From: Gammaproteobacteria bacterium
GTDB lineage: Bacteria; Pseudomonadota; Gammaproteobacteria; HyVt-429
NCBI GenBank assembly: GCA_013152415.1
Contig: JAADGI010000017.1
Location: 104,104 to 168,103, forward strand
Length of the DNA stretch: 64,000 nucleotides
Direction of reading: 5' to 3'
Shown here piece after piece: positions 17,640-27,161 of the stretch. The position numbers and the translations under genes are program-made. Within the stretch, counting starts at the first letter, position 1. Each line of letters begins with the position of its first letter. Under the pieces are notes generated by a model, which was given only the letters and a program-made list of their open reading frames with translations, did no database searches and was not told where the DNA came from.

Positions 17640-18329
17640 CTATCTGTCAGGACTATAGCAGGTCGGATCGGATACCCCGGCCTCGGCGAATCCCGTGGCG
17701 CGCAAACGACAAGAGTCACAACGTGCGCATCCTCGACCCTTCTGGTCCGGTGTGTAGCAAGAAATCGTCTGCGCATAGTCCACACCAAGTCGCACCCCAT
17801 GTTTGATGATCTCGGCCTTGCTCAAGTTGATTAAAGGCGCATGAATTTCAAAGCCCTTGCCCTCAATGCCTTCGCGGGTACCGAGATTGGCAACACCCTC
17901 GAATGCCTGGATAAACTGCGGCCTACAGTCTGGGTAGCCTGAATAATCCACCGCATTGACACCAATAAAAATATGGTTTGCGTGTAGCACCTCGGCCCAA
18001 GCCAGGGCCATGGATAGAAACACGGTATTGCGTGCTGGCACATAGGTGATCGGTATACCTTGGCTTGGTATACCGGGTATCTCGATATCCTGATCAGTTA
18101 ATGCTGAGCCCCCCAATTGGCCTATGGGTAAACTGAGCACTCGATGTTGCCGAGCGTCAAGCTGTGCTGCGATTACCCGAGCCGCTTCCAACTCCACTGC
18201 ATGGCGCTGACCATAGTCAAAACTCAAGGCGTAACAGTCAAAGCCCTGCTCACGAGCCAAGGCCAAGGTGGTTGCAGAATCCAACCCCCCGGAAACCAAG
18301 ACCACGGCCACAGGACTATCAACGCCCAC
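17640..18329 (-). CDS. queC: QueC, 7-cyano-7-deazaguanine (preQ0) synthase
   Basis: The 229-residue protein has the PP-loop SGGLDSAT (13-20) near the N-terminus, which binds ATP, and a C-terminal zinc site with four cysteines in [17 protein letters not shown]. QueC converts 7-carboxy-7-deazaguanine to preQ0 using ATP and ammonia, in queuosine synthesis. It overlaps queE by 11 bases, so the two are translationally coupled. Length equals the family norm. Confidence 0.97.
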   Translation of the reverse strand: MGVDSPVAVVLVSGGLDSATTLALAREQGFDCYALSFDYGQRHAVELEAARVIAAQLDARQHRVLSLPIGQLGGSALTDQDIEIPGIPSQGIPITYVPARNTVFLSMALAWAEVLHANHIFIGVNAVDYSGYPDCRPQFIQAFEGVANLGTREGIEGKGFEIHAPLINLSKAEIIKHGVRLGVDYAQTISCYTPDQKGRGCARCDSCRLRATGFAEAGVSDPTCYSPDR

Positions 18330-19011
18330 GGGTGTCTCTCCACAATAATTTATGGAGCTGTATCTGCATACGTACAGGCAGGTGATCCTCCAGTATCCAC
18401 TCTGCCAAATGAGTAGGATTCAATTTTTTGTCTACCGGAGAAAACAACACTTCACATATTGATGACAAATCATATTCTCTTAGTGTTTCTCTCGCCCATT
18501 CATAGTCAGCACGATCAAGCAACACCATTTTAACCTGGTCTTTTGACCCAAGAAACTGGATATTTTCATGGCAATTCCGATCCCCTTCCCCAGATCCCGG
18601 TGTTTTAATATCCATTACAATAGACACCCGTGGGTCAATATCCTTCAATGTTACTGCACCGCTTGTCTCCAGAGAGACTTTATAACCTTCACCACACAAG
18701 GCGGTGAGCAATGGGCGACTCTGAGATTGCACCAGTGGCTCACCACCGGTAACGGTGATATAGAGTGGATCATAGCCTGCAACTTTGGCCAACACTTCAT
18801 GAATACTTAACCATTCACCACCACGGAAGGCATAACGGGTATCACAATATCCACAACGCAAAGGACAGCCGGTCAAACGTATAAAAACTGTAGGGACACC
18901 GACAGTCCTGGACTCCCCCTGAAGAGAATAGAATATTTCTGTAATACGCAATCGGCCAACGGCAACATCAACTCGCGTATCGACATTATTTTTTGAATAT
19001 AGCGAGACCAT
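18319..19011 (-). CDS. queE: QueE, 7-carboxy-7-deazaguanine synthase
   Basis: The 230-residue radical-SAM enzyme has the iron-sulfur motif CPLRCGYC (Cys49, Cys53, Cys56) after [10 protein letters not shown], and the SAM-binding VTGGEPL. It makes 7-carboxy-7-deazaguanine, the substrate of QueC, from carboxytetrahydropterin. It is the first gene of a queE-queC pair; queD is not in the window. The ribosome binding site is weak. An inverted repeat lies in the 170-base gap upstream. Confidence 0.96.
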   Translation of the reverse strand: MVSLYSKNNVDTRVDVAVGRLRITEIFYSLQGESRTVGVPTVFIRLTGCPLRCGYCDTRYAFRGGEWLSIHEVLAKVAGYDPLYITVTGGEPLVQSQSRPLLTALCGEGYKVSLETSGAVTLKDIDPRVSIVMDIKTPGSGEGDRNCHENIQFLGSKDQVKMVLLDRADYEWARETLREYDLSSICEVLFSPVDKKLNPTHLAEWILEDHLPVRMQIQLHKLLWRDTRGR

Positions 19012-19060
19012 AATGGCTTACTTGATAACAGATCAGCGGCGCCCAATCTCATCGGGACAT

Positions 19061-19129
19061 TTTGCCACAGAGGCACAGAGAAAAAGAAAGTGGTTTTTAA
19101 CGCTGTGTACTCCGTGCCTCTGTGGCAAA
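19061..19129. repeat. 69-bp palindromic intergenic repeat (MITE/REP-like)
   Basis: TTTGCCACAGAGGCAC (19061-19076) is repeated inverted and without mismatch as GTGCCTCTGTGGCAAA (19114-19129). The 37-base centre is A+T-rich. It sits between the starts/ends of queE and cpoB and contains no gene. Similar gene-free palindromes lie at 26992, 40990 and 50694. Confidence 0.85.
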
Positions 19130-19182
19130 GATACACCCACAATTAGAGTAACCTCAGAGAATACGTGGGTCTCGCACTAAGA

Positions 19183-19920
19183 CTAAGGCATGTCCTTCTT
19201 CAGACGCCTTTTAGCTGAGATCGCCACCTGGGTATCAGGATATTGCTCGATCAGGTTCTCCAGAGTTTGGTGACCCTCTTCAGTCTTATCCAGCTCTAAC
19301 TGGCTGTAACCAATCTTGAGTAAGGCATCAGGATATTTTTGGCTGTCTGGATACTGCTTGGTGAGTTTCTGAAACTCGACCAATGCAGTCTCAAAGTCCC
19401 GAGTAACGTAGTTGGCCTCGGCAATCCAATACTGGGCGTTTGGCGCAAATCGGCTGTGTGGATATCGTTCCAAAAATGCACTAAATGATTTTATTGAGTC
19501 ACCATAGCGACTTTGTTTGAGCAAACCAAAAGCAGCATCATAGGCCTGCTGTGCCTGATCATCGTCACCGCTATCTTCTGTTGCCGATCTCAGGTCATTA
19601 CCCTGGGTCTGGGATACAAACCTGGCCTGTTGACCCGCAGTTGTGCCAGCCAACCGTTCCCGCTGTCTCAGGCGACGATCCAGATCATCATACAGTTCAC
19701 GCTGGCGTCGTTTGAGCGCATCCAGGGTATTTTGCTGCATCTCAACCTGATTACGTAATTGCTTGAGTTCGGCTTGCAGGTCCTCAGTTTCCACCAACAA
19801 ATCGACCGTCCGATTACCTGTATCAGATGTGCTGCCCCCGCTACTGGCACAACTTGAAAGTATCAAGGCCGTACCAAGTGCCAAACCAGTGCGCAGCAAA
19901 ATAAAATTACCGATCCTCAT
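19183..19920 (-). CDS. cpoB: CpoB/YbgF, Tol-Pal-associated TPR protein, here with a lipobox
   Basis: I place the start at ATG 19920 (MRIGNFILLRTGLALG), inside the end of pal (14-base overlap); the open frame extends further but only as a shadow of pal. The 245-residue product has a signal ending LSSC (Cys24), an N-terminal coiled coil (about 45-80), a Ser/Gln linker and three tetratricopeptide repeats (about 125-245) of the YbgF type. CpoB links the Tol machine to PBP1B during septal wall growth; a PBP1B-type gene is at 51.3 kb. E. coli CpoB is soluble, so the lipobox predicts membrane anchoring. Confidence 0.9.
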   Translation of the reverse strand: MRIGNFILLRTGLALGTALILSSCASSGGSTSDTGNRTVDLLVETEDLQAELKQLRNQVEMQQNTLDALKRRQRELYDDLDRRLRQRERLAGTTAGQQARFVSQTQGNDLRSATEDSGDDDQAQQAYDAAFGLLKQSRYGDSIKSFSAFLERYPHSRFAPNAQYWIAEANYVTRDFETALVEFQKLTKQYPDSQKYPDALLKIGYSQLELDKTEEGHQTLENLIEQYPDTQVAISAKRRLKKDMP

Positions 19921-20419
19921 AGAGAATCTCGACGCGTCTATTGAGTTGCCATGCCGACTCGCTATGACCCAAAGCAACGGGGCGTTCCTCACCATAGGAT
20001 GTGGCGGTAATACGGTCTGCGGCAAGCCCATAGGCCTGCATCAATTTGGCCACGGCCCTGGCACGCCTCTCACCCAACGCCAGGTTATATTCCCGGGTAC
20101 CACGCTCGTCGGCATGACCTTCGAGAGTGAGCGCAATTCCTGGGTTGTCAACCAGGTAGGCAGCGTGGGCGGAGACAATGGCTCGGTTCTGATCATCCAC
20201 CGCCGCTCTATCGAACTCAAAATAGACCCGGCGCTGGGAGGCCCTATCCACTGACCCACCACCAAACTGTTCTCCAGCAACACCTTCACCATTCTCCGCG
20301 GTGCCCGTGCTCACACCACGCTCATCTACAGAGGCGTCAGATTTTTTATTTTTATTACCACAGCCAGACAGACCTATGACTAATATCAAGGGTACGAGCA
20401 ACAAAATCTTCTTATTCAT
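19907..20419 (-). CDS. pal: Pal, peptidoglycan-associated outer-membrane lipoprotein
   Basis: The 170-residue protein has a lipoprotein signal ending LSGC (Cys20), a polar linker and an OmpA-like domain with the peptidoglycan-binding segment LEGHADERGTREYN. Pal ties the outer membrane to the wall and is moved to the division site by TolQRAB. It is in the usual order tolQ-tolR-tolA-tolB-pal-cpoB, all on the minus strand, 13 bases after tolB. Confidence 0.97.
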   Translation of the reverse strand: MNKKILLLVPLILVIGLSGCGNKNKKSDASVDERGVSTGTAENGEGVAGEQFGGGSVDRASQRRVYFEFDRAAVDDQNRAIVSAHAAYLVDNPGIALTLEGHADERGTREYNLALGERRARAVAKLMQAYGLAADRITATSYGEERPVALGHSESAWQLNRRVEILYEDR

Positions 20420-20432
20420 GATTTACACTCCT

Positions 20433-21740
20433 TCAGAACTTACGATTATACGGTGACCAGGCCGGTTCTCTAACATCCCCTTTGAGGAATCTGAGTACTT
20501 GCTTGACCCGTCCGTCCGCCGATACGGCCGCCAGTACCCCACGGCCCCCCTGCTCAGTGGCATAGAGTATCATCCGGCCATTGGGAGCAAAACTAGGGGA
20601 TTCGTCCAGGGTGGCCTGGGTGAGGACATGCATGGTATTTCGTCGCAAATGCAGCACTGCGATACGGTAACGCCCTTTGGTTGCGCTGACCAGGGTAATG
20701 GACTGGCCATCCGCCGCATAGCTGGCCCGAGCATTATACTCGCCCTCAAAGGTGACACGCTGAGGCTTGCCCCCACCCACCGAAATACGGTAAATCTGCG
20801 GCTTTCCGCTACGATCGGAGGTGAACACGATGTGACGGCCATTGGGTGACCATGCCGGCTCGGTGTCGATGGCATGATGGTGGGTCAGGCGACGTAACTG
20901 GCGGCTGCGTGGCGACAAAATATAGATCTCTGGATTGCCGTCTCGGGATAGCACCAGGGCCAGCCGCTTACCGTCCGGTGACCAGGCCGGTGCGCTATTG
21001 AGGCCACGAAAGTCCGCTAAGCGTTTGCGGCTGCCATCGGCCAGAGTTTGCACATAAACCATCGAGCGTCGCTTCTCGAAGGAGACATAGGCCAGCCGCT
21101 TACCGTCCGGTGACCAGGCCGGTGACATGATGGGTTCCCCAGAGTCCAGCACCGTTACCGGTTCATAACCGTCGGCATCGGCGACCTGTAACAAAAATCG
21201 CCTTTGGCCACTGCCACGTTGTTCTACCGTTACATAGGCAATACGGGTATCGAAGGCCCCAGGTTCACCGGTCAACTTCTCGTAGATGATATCACTGATT
21301 TGATGGGCCACCTTGCGCATTTGCTTGGCCTTGATCACATAGCGATAACCTGCCAACTGTTTTCCCTTAAAGACATCAAACAATTGAAACTGTACTTGGT
21401 AACGATCTTTACCCACACGCTGCACCTTGCCCACAGCAAGTGCCTCGGCCTTGATAAGACGCCAATCCTTAAACTTTACCCCCGCCTGATCATATGGCCG
21501 TGATAGAAAATCCTCCTTGTCAAGACTTTCAAAACGGCCACTACGATTAAGATCTGCACCAATAATCTTAGCCAGGTCCTGTGGAGGCTTGCCCTCACCC
21601 TGCCAGCCAAAGGGCACAATGGCAATCGGTACGCCGGCCTCGATGCCCTTGGTGATCTCAATCTTCAGGATCGCCATGGCCTGGTAGGCCCACAACTGCA
21701 AACCTACCCCCAACAATATCATTGTAATTAATTTTCTCAT
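20433..21740 (-). CDS. tolB: TolB, periplasmic beta-propeller of the Tol-Pal system
   Basis: The 435-residue protein has a signal peptide (to about residue 23), the N-terminal TolB domain and a six-bladed propeller with repeated [10 protein letters not shown] motifs. It binds Pal and is released by TolA at the septum. Full family length, 20 bases after tolA. Confidence 0.97.
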   Translation of the reverse strand: MRKLITMILLGVGLQLWAYQAMAILKIEITKGIEAGVPIAIVPFGWQGEGKPPQDLAKIIGADLNRSGRFESLDKEDFLSRPYDQAGVKFKDWRLIKAEALAVGKVQRVGKDRYQVQFQLFDVFKGKQLAGYRYVIKAKQMRKVAHQISDIIYEKLTGEPGAFDTRIAYVTVEQRGSGQRRFLLQVADADGYEPVTVLDSGEPIMSPAWSPDGKRLAYVSFEKRRSMVYVQTLADGSRKRLADFRGLNSAPAWSPDGKRLALVLSRDGNPEIYILSPRSRQLRRLTHHHAIDTEPAWSPNGRHIVFTSDRSGKPQIYRISVGGGKPQRVTFEGEYNARASYAADGQSITLVSATKGRYRIAVLHLRRNTMHVLTQATLDESPSFAPNGRMILYATEQGGRGVLAAVSADGRVKQVLRFLKGDVREPAWSPYNRKF

Positions 21741-21760
21741 GAGCCTTTATGTCTACCCTT

Positions 21761-22579
21761 TCATTGCGGATCAAATTCGAAATCGATTACGCTAAAAAAT
21801 TCAGCCAGCTCCGGATTATCGGGCAATGGCAATGGTGTAGCCTTTTTTACCGCATTCTCTACAGATCGATCAAATATTGCATTACCACTTGAGCGCACTA
21901 CCCGTACCGTTAACACCTCTCCACCCCGGGTAAGCCTTACCCGTAAAATGGCCTTGAGTCCCGTCTTCGCACCGGGTGGCCGTATCCAGAACCCTTCCAC
22001 CCGCTGTCTAATAAGCGGTTGATATTTATTCAACTCGCTCTGAGCCTGACGCTGCAACTGCTCTTTCCGTATCTGCGCCTGCATGGCCTTCTCAGCCTGC
22101 CTGTGCCTACGCTGCGCAGCCAATTTGGCTTGGGCCTTGCGCTTTTTCTTTGCTAGTGCCTGTTTTTTCTTTCTTGCTAACTCTTTTTTCCTTTTCTTGG
22201 CCAGTTTTTTGGCCTTCTGATTCTTCCTCTTTTTTTCCAATACCTTTTTTTTCTTTAGATCAATACGACGTTTCTCTTCGGCCTTACGCCTTTTTTCTGC
22301 CTTTTTCTCTGCCAGCGCAGCTTGTTTAATCAGACTCTCTAATCGCGCCTTTTCTTTTTTGGCAGCACTTTTCTGGGCTGCCTCCTTTTTCTTAATACGC
22401 TCAATCTCTTTTTGAACCTTGCCCCCATCTACAAGAGTGGCTTGTACTACCTTCTTGTCGTCGCTCTGACGGTTACTGCTGGGGGTAAGTCGCCAATCAA
22501 AACTAAAACCCAAAACCAACAACACCAGGACATGCACCAAGATGGCATAAAGAAAAGCTCTGCCGTGACCCTTGTTCAC
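21761..22579 (-). CDS. tolA: TolA, trans-periplasmic energy-transfer protein
   Basis: The 272-residue product has one N-terminal membrane helix (FLYAILVHVLVLLVLGFSF), a long Lys/Ala/Glu-rich helical stalk (about 50-180, with runs such as KKKKVLEKKRKNQKAKKLA), and a C-terminal TolA/TonB-type domain (about 190-272). TolQ-TolR use the proton gradient to make TolA reach through the periplasm to TolB and Pal. The stalk is short compared with E. coli TolA (421 residues). Confidence 0.95.
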   Translation of the reverse strand: MNKGHGRAFLYAILVHVLVLLVLGFSFDWRLTPSSNRQSDDKKVVQATLVDGGKVQKEIERIKKKEAAQKSAAKKEKARLESLIKQAALAEKKAEKRRKAEEKRRIDLKKKKVLEKKRKNQKAKKLAKKRKKELARKKKQALAKKKRKAQAKLAAQRRHRQAEKAMQAQIRKEQLQRQAQSELNKYQPLIRQRVEGFWIRPPGAKTGLKAILRVRLTRGGEVLTVRVVRSSGNAIFDRSVENAVKKATPLPLPDNPELAEFFSVIDFEFDPQ

Positions 22580-22587
22580 CTATCAGA

Positions 22588-23001
22588 TTACTTTTCTGGA
22601 GGCTCAGTAACCAAGCCGACACTTTTCACCCCTACCTGTTGTAGAACCGCCATGGCCTTGATTACCGCCTCGTAGGCAACTGCCTTATCACCCCGCACCA
22701 AAAATTCGGTTTCCTGTCTACGCCTTTTTACTGCCGCCGCCTTTACCCCCAGCTCGCTCAACGTGGTGGCCTGGGTATCATCATTAACGAAATAGTCACC
22801 CTGTTTGTCAACAGTCACCAAAAAGGGTTCCGAATCTTGCGTGGGTACAGGATCACTCACCGCTTGTACCATATCCACCTTGACCCCCTGGGTCAGTAGT
22901 GGCGCGGTAACCATGAAGATGATCATCAGCACCAGCATGACATCAATGTAGGGCACCACATTAATCTCACTCATAAGACGCTTTTTACGCCGATGATACA
23001 T
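22588..23001 (-). CDS. tolR: TolR, ExbD-family proton-channel subunit
   Basis: The 137-residue protein has one membrane helix in INVVPYIDVMLVLMIIFMV, containing the essential Asp, and a periplasmic ExbD/TolR domain. It overlaps tolQ by 17 bases, indicating coupled translation. With TolQ it forms the stator that converts proton flow into TolA movement. Confidence 0.97.
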   Translation of the reverse strand: MYHRRKKRLMSEINVVPYIDVMLVLMIIFMVTAPLLTQGVKVDMVQAVSDPVPTQDSEPFLVTVDKQGDYFVNDDTQATTLSELGVKAAAVKRRRQETEFLVRGDKAVAYEAVIKAMAVLQQVGVKSVGLVTEPPEK

Positions 23002-23713
23002 GGGTCTGTTCTTTTTTTACGATGACTTGGCGATTGACGATACTGAGAAATTCCTCCATAAAAATGGCATAGCGACTTTCCAGTCGCTCCACATGACTGG
23101 AAAAACGATTGTATGTGATTACCGCAGGTATGGCGGCAAATAGCCCCATAGCGGTGGCAACCAGGGCCTCGGCGATACCCGGCGCCACACTCGCAATGGT
23201 GGCCTGCTGCAAGGTGCCCAGCGAACGAAATGAGTTCATGATGCCCCAGACGGTGCCAAATAAGCCCACGTAGGGGCTGGTAGATCCCACAGAGGCCAAA
23301 AACGGCAGGTGGGTCTCCAGCTCATCCAGCTCACGGCTCAGGGCCACACGCATGGCACGTTGTACGCCCTCAACGATGTCCGCCCGGTCTATCCCCGATT
23401 TTTGGTTGAGTCGGGTATACTCACGGTAGCCCGATATAAAGATACTGGCCATGCCGGTCGGTGCCTTGGGCCTTTTTGACCATTCTGAATAGAGCTGGGC
23501 CATATCCCCCCCCGACCAAAAACTGTCCTCAAAGCGGGTGGCATTAGAGCGGGCAAGGCGCAGACTGAACCACTTTTGAAAAATCATGGTCCAGGACAAG
23601 ATTGATGCGACCAATAACAACAGCATGACCAATTGGACCACCAAGCTGGCTTGGGTGACCATGCTGATCAGGGACAGGCTCTGCTCAGAGGTTGTGAGAG
23701 TCAATTTTTCCAC
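22985..23713 (-). CDS. tolQ: TolQ, MotA/ExbB-family proton-channel subunit
   Basis: The 242-residue protein has three membrane helices (about 22-45, 140-165, 172-200) and the conserved VGSTSPYVGLFGTVWGIM and APGIAEALVATAMGLFAAIPAV segments. The longest frame starts at GTG with no clear ribosome binding site; an internal ATG at residue 18 (MVTQASLVV) is an alternative. It is the first tol gene; ybgC, commonly upstream, is absent and 200 gene-free bases separate tolQ from ruvB. Confidence 0.96.
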   Translation of the reverse strand: MEKLTLTTSEQSLSLISMVTQASLVVQLVMLLLLVASILSWTMIFQKWFSLRLARSNATRFEDSFWSGGDMAQLYSEWSKRPKAPTGMASIFISGYREYTRLNQKSGIDRADIVEGVQRAMRVALSRELDELETHLPFLASVGSTSPYVGLFGTVWGIMNSFRSLGTLQQATIASVAPGIAEALVATAMGLFAAIPAVITYNRFSSHVERLESRYAIFMEEFLSIVNRQVIVKKEQTHVSSA

Positions 23714-23913
23714 GTTTAATTTTTAGTGTTAGATGGTGATATATATTATATTTATTCGGCACGAACGCTTGGCGTAGTATACAACGTCAATTACCCTTAC
23801 TTCTTCTGGTCTTTCCTTGGACGTCAACAACGACCCGACGACCGCCCCTTATTTCAGGGCGGGTCAGACCTAAATCTACAATCAACGTATTTTCGAAATA
23901 TCTCAGTCGGCTG

Positions 23914-24963
23914 CTAGGCATCACCAAAAATGGATCGTTGTGGTTGTTTTAAGTCGGCGGGTGGCTGCAATCCCAGGTGAATCCAGGCCCGTGCCGTGGC
24001 AATACGTCCCCGCGGGCTGCGCATGAGAAAGCCCTGCTGTATCAAAAAGGGCTCAATCACATCCTCAATGGTGCCCCGCTCCTCACCGATGGCAGCGGCC
24101 ACATTGTCCAGGCCCACCGGGCCGCCGGCAAATTTTTCGATCACCGCAGAAAGCAGCTTGCGATCAAGCACATCAAAGCCCTCCTCATCCACTTCCAGCA
24201 TGGCCAATGCGTCCACGGACAGGCCATCCGTGAGTCGGCCACTGCCTTTCACCTCGGCATAATCCCTGACCCGGCGCAAAAGCCGATTGGCTATCCGCGG
24301 CGTCCCTCTGGAACGACGTGCGATAGCCTCTATACCGGCATCGTCTGCCTCCACACCCAGAATTTGGGCCGATCGGGATACAATGTGGGCAAGTTGCTCG
24401 GGGCTGTAAAACTCCAGGCGTTGAACAATACCGAATCTATCACGCAATGGTGAGGTCAATAAACCGGCCCGTGTGGTCGCCCCCACCAGGGTAAACGGGG
24501 GCAGGTCAATCTTGATGGATCGGGCCGCCGGCCCCTCCCCAATCAGGATATCGATCTGAAAGTCCTCCAGGGCAGGATAGAGAATCTCCTCCACCACCGG
24601 GCTGAGGCGGTGTATCTCGTCCACGAAAAGCACGTCACGGGGCTCTAGATTGGTCAACAATGCGGCCAGATCTCCGGGTCGCTCCAGCACCGGCCCAGAG
24701 GTCTGGCGCAGACCAACCCCCATCTCGTGAGCAACAATATGTGCCAAAGTGGTCTTACCCAGCCCGGGTGGGCCAAAGAACAATACATGATCGAGCGCCT
24801 CACCACGATTCCTGGCAGCACTTATGAAGATATTCATCTGTCGATGCAGTGATTCCTGGCCGACAAAATCTTTTAGCCGCTGGGGTCGCAAACCAGGATC
24901 AGCGGCCAAATCATCGCCCTCACTCACTGATGCCGGTGAAACTAATCGATCATTCTCTATCAT
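23914..24963 (-). CDS. ruvB: RuvB, Holliday-junction branch-migration ATPase
   Basis: The 349-residue AAA+ motor has Walker [13 protein letters not shown], Walker B LFVDEIHR, sensor GATTRAGLL, and a C-terminal winged helix with [13 protein letters not shown]. With RuvA it drives branch migration of recombination intermediates. It overlaps ruvA by four bases in a ruvC-ruvA-ruvB operon. Confidence 0.98.
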   Translation of the reverse strand: MIENDRLVSPASVSEGDDLAADPGLRPQRLKDFVGQESLHRQMNIFISAARNRGEALDHVLFFGPPGLGKTTLAHIVAHEMGVGLRQTSGPVLERPGDLAALLTNLEPRDVLFVDEIHRLSPVVEEILYPALEDFQIDILIGEGPAARSIKIDLPPFTLVGATTRAGLLTSPLRDRFGIVQRLEFYSPEQLAHIVSRSAQILGVEADDAGIEAIARRSRGTPRIANRLLRRVRDYAEVKGSGRLTDGLSVDALAMLEVDEEGFDVLDRKLLSAVIEKFAGGPVGLDNVAAAIGEERGTIEDVIEPFLIQQGFLMRSPRGRIATARAWIHLGLQPPADLKQPQRSIFGDA

Positions 24964-25559
24964 GATGCCCGCGCCATTCCTTTAAGGGCCTGTCGAATGA
25001 TCTCTTCACTGGAACCCTCTTTGAGATTTGTGGCCCGCACCGCACGGGATGCCTCCTGAGGTTTATAGCCCAATGCGATCAAGGCGTGTACCGCCTCCGC
25101 CACCGGATCGGGCGTCGCTGTGGTCTGCTCCGCCACGTTCACCCCTCCTGAAGCTTGCGGCAATACCCGGTCACGCATCTCAACGATGAGGCGCTCTGCG
25201 GTCTTACGCCCAATTCCAGGCACCTGGGTGAGGCGAGCCACATCTTCGTTAGTCACACAGGCGACAAATTCTTCCGTACTGAGTCCGGACAAGATAGCCA
25301 GGGCCACCCGCGGCCCGACACCATTGACACGTAACAAACTCCTGAACAGTTCCCGCTGTGGACGACGGCTAAAGCCATAGAGCAAATGGGCATCGTCGCG
25401 CACCACTAAATGGGTATGCAGCGTTACCTGGCTACCGGTATCGGGCAGATCGTAGAAAGTTGTCATCGGCGCCTCGAGTTCATAACCCACACCACCGACC
25501 TCTAACATCAGCAACGGTGGCTGCTTGGTCAACAATGTCCCACGTAGTTGCCCGATCAT
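24960..25559 (-). CDS. ruvA: RuvA, Holliday-junction recognition protein
   Basis: The 199-residue protein has the N-terminal OB fold (MIGQLRGTL), two helix-hairpin-helix motifs ([32 protein letters not shown]) and the C-terminal RuvB-binding domain (about 150-199). It overlaps both ruvC and ruvB by four bases. Confidence 0.98.
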   Translation of the reverse strand: MIGQLRGTLLTKQPPLLMLEVGGVGYELEAPMTTFYDLPDTGSQVTLHTHLVVRDDAHLLYGFSRRPQRELFRSLLRVNGVGPRVALAILSGLSTEEFVACVTNEDVARLTQVPGIGRKTAERLIVEMRDRVLPQASGGVNVAEQTTATPDPVAEAVHALIALGYKPQEASRAVRATNLKEGSSEEIIRQALKGMARAS

Positions 25560-26074
25560 GATCTGGCCACCTCGAGCACCTTGGCCGCTTGTCCAAGGCG
25601 CTGGGCACCACCCTGGGTGCTATGGACATGGCATATGGCACAGGCCAGGGCATCGGCGGCATCTTCCTGGGGGAGGCCTGTGAGTTTTAATAAAATTTGC
25701 ACCATGTGTTGCACCTGCTCCTTGGCGGCATGCCCCTTGCCCACCACCGCCTGCTTGATCTGCAAGGCTGTGTATTCTGATACCGGCAAACCCAGATTCA
25801 CCCCAGCACAGATCGCCGCACCACGAGCATGACCTAAAATCAAAGCAGATTGGGCGTTACGTGCAACAAACACCCTCTCCACTGCAAGGAGATCCGGTCG
25901 GTGGGTTTCAATAACCTCATACACACCGGCATAGATTACTTTGAGTCGGTTGGGTAGTTCGCCTGCAGGTGCCTTAACTACGCCACTGGCCACGTAGGCG
26001 AGATTCCCAGCTGATGTATCGACCACACCAAATCCGGTCAACCTTGAACCAGGATCTATACCCAGTACCCGCAT
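25556..26074 (-). CDS. ruvC: RuvC, Holliday-junction resolvase
   Basis: The 172-residue nuclease has the catalytic acidic residues in [12 protein letters not shown] (Asp7), LLAVERVFV and [12 protein letters not shown]. It cuts the junction held by RuvAB. It is preceded after 27 bases by yebC, a common arrangement. Confidence 0.98.
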   Translation of the reverse strand: MRVLGIDPGSRLTGFGVVDTSAGNLAYVASGVVKAPAGELPNRLKVIYAGVYEVIETHRPDLLAVERVFVARNAQSALILGHARGAAICAGVNLGLPVSEYTALQIKQAVVGKGHAAKEQVQHMVQILLKLTGLPQEDAADALACAICHVHSTQGGAQRLGQAAKVLEVARS

Positions 26075-26101
26075 TATTCGCTTCGCAATTTCACAGTCAC
26101 A

Positions 26102-26854
26102 TCAACCTGCCTCTAATTGGGCCACTACTTCGTCAGGGATATTGGCGTTGGTATAGACCTCCTGGACGTCATCCAGCTCCTCCAGGGCATCGATCATTTT
26201 TAACATACGTTCCGCATCACCACCTGTTAAAGGCGCATCGGTGCTGGCACGCATGGTGACTTCGGCCAGCTCGGGTTTCAGGCCCTGTTGCGCTAAGGCA
26301 TCACAAATAGATTGGAATTGTTCCGGTGACGTGATGACTTCAATCTCACTGCCCCCCTCACTGAGCACGTCATCGGCACCTGCATTTACCGCGACCTCCA
26401 TAATCTGTTCCTCGTCACTTCCCTGGGGGAAGGTGAGCAGTCCAATCTTGTTGAACAAATAGGCCACCGATCCATCGGTACCAAGATTACCGCCATGTTT
26501 GGTGAAGGCGTGTCGTACTTCACTCACAGTGCGATTGCGATTATCGGTGGCGCACTCCACCAGTACCGCTGCACCACCCGGGCCATAACCCTCATAACGG
26601 GCATCTTCATAACTGACCCCTTCAAGCTCACCGGTACCGCGCTTGATAGCACGGTCCACATTGTCCTTGTTCATGTTTTGACCCAGGGCCTTGTCCACTG
26701 CGGCACGCAGGCGTGGGTTACCCTCAGGATCACCCCCTCCCATGCGGGCGGCCACGGTGATCTCACGGATCAGTTTGGTAAATACCTTACCCCGCTTAGC
26801 GTCTTTGGCCGCCTTGCGAAAACGAATGTTGGCCCACTTGCTATGTCCTGCCAT
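26102..26854 (-). CDS. yebC: YebC/PmpR-family protein
   Basis: The 250-residue protein begins [23 protein letters not shown], the family signature, and has three domains with [23 protein letters not shown]. Members act as transcription regulators and, by later work, aid ribosomes at difficult stretches. It heads the ruvCAB group. Confidence 0.96.
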   Translation of the reverse strand: MAGHSKWANIRFRKAAKDAKRGKVFTKLIREITVAARMGGGDPEGNPRLRAAVDKALGQNMNKDNVDRAIKRGTGELEGVSYEDARYEGYGPGGAAVLVECATDNRNRTVSEVRHAFTKHGGNLGTDGSVAYLFNKIGLLTFPQGSDEEQIMEVAVNAGADDVLSEGGSEIEVITSPEQFQSICDALAQQGLKPELAEVTMRASTDAPLTGGDAERMLKMIDALEELDDVQEVYTNANIPDEVVAQLEAG

Positions 26855-26991
26855 GAGAGTCCTGTTAACTTGCTGATTTATTTAGAAGTTATGCCCATCC
26901 CAGCTTTTTGGTGGCACCCAGAGTGTACCACTGTCAACAAGTGCCCCCAAGCCGTGAATGGGGTATCGGCGCGGGGTGTCGCTGCCAATAC

Positions 26992-27112
26992 TCTCGCCAA
27001 GCCGCAGAGCACGCAAAGGAAAAGATTATTATCAAACCTACAGTTTGTAGATCGGGCTAAAGCCCGACCTACAAACTGAAAAAGCCCATGGTTCCTTGGC
27101 GGCTTAGCGAGA
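26992..27112. repeat. Nested palindromic repeat, outer arms CTCGCCAAG type
   Basis: Outer arms TCTCGCCAAGCCGC (26992-27005) and GGCGGCTTAGCGAGA (27098-27112) are inverted with one mismatch. Inside them a second palindrome (27041-27078) has 18-base arms around AA, reading CAGTTTGTAGATCGGGCT on the left, with one mismatch. The outer arm type recurs at 40990-41074. The gap between yebC and aspS (26855-27161) holds nothing else that I can recognise. Confidence 0.85.
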
Positions 27113-27161
27113 AAAACCCTCGCCCCGGAATGCCCGGCACTAACGAATAAGCCCGCTAAGA

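Noticed and set aside
22100..22400. Low-complexity A/T-rich and C-rich repeats in tolA
   Set aside because: They encode the Lys/Ala-rich TolA stalk, not a repeat element.
23726..23917. 63-residue frame in the ruvB-tolQ gap; also the hairpin ACCGCCC/GGGCGGGT near 23838-23863
   Set aside because: No support for coding; the hairpin lacks a U run on either strand.
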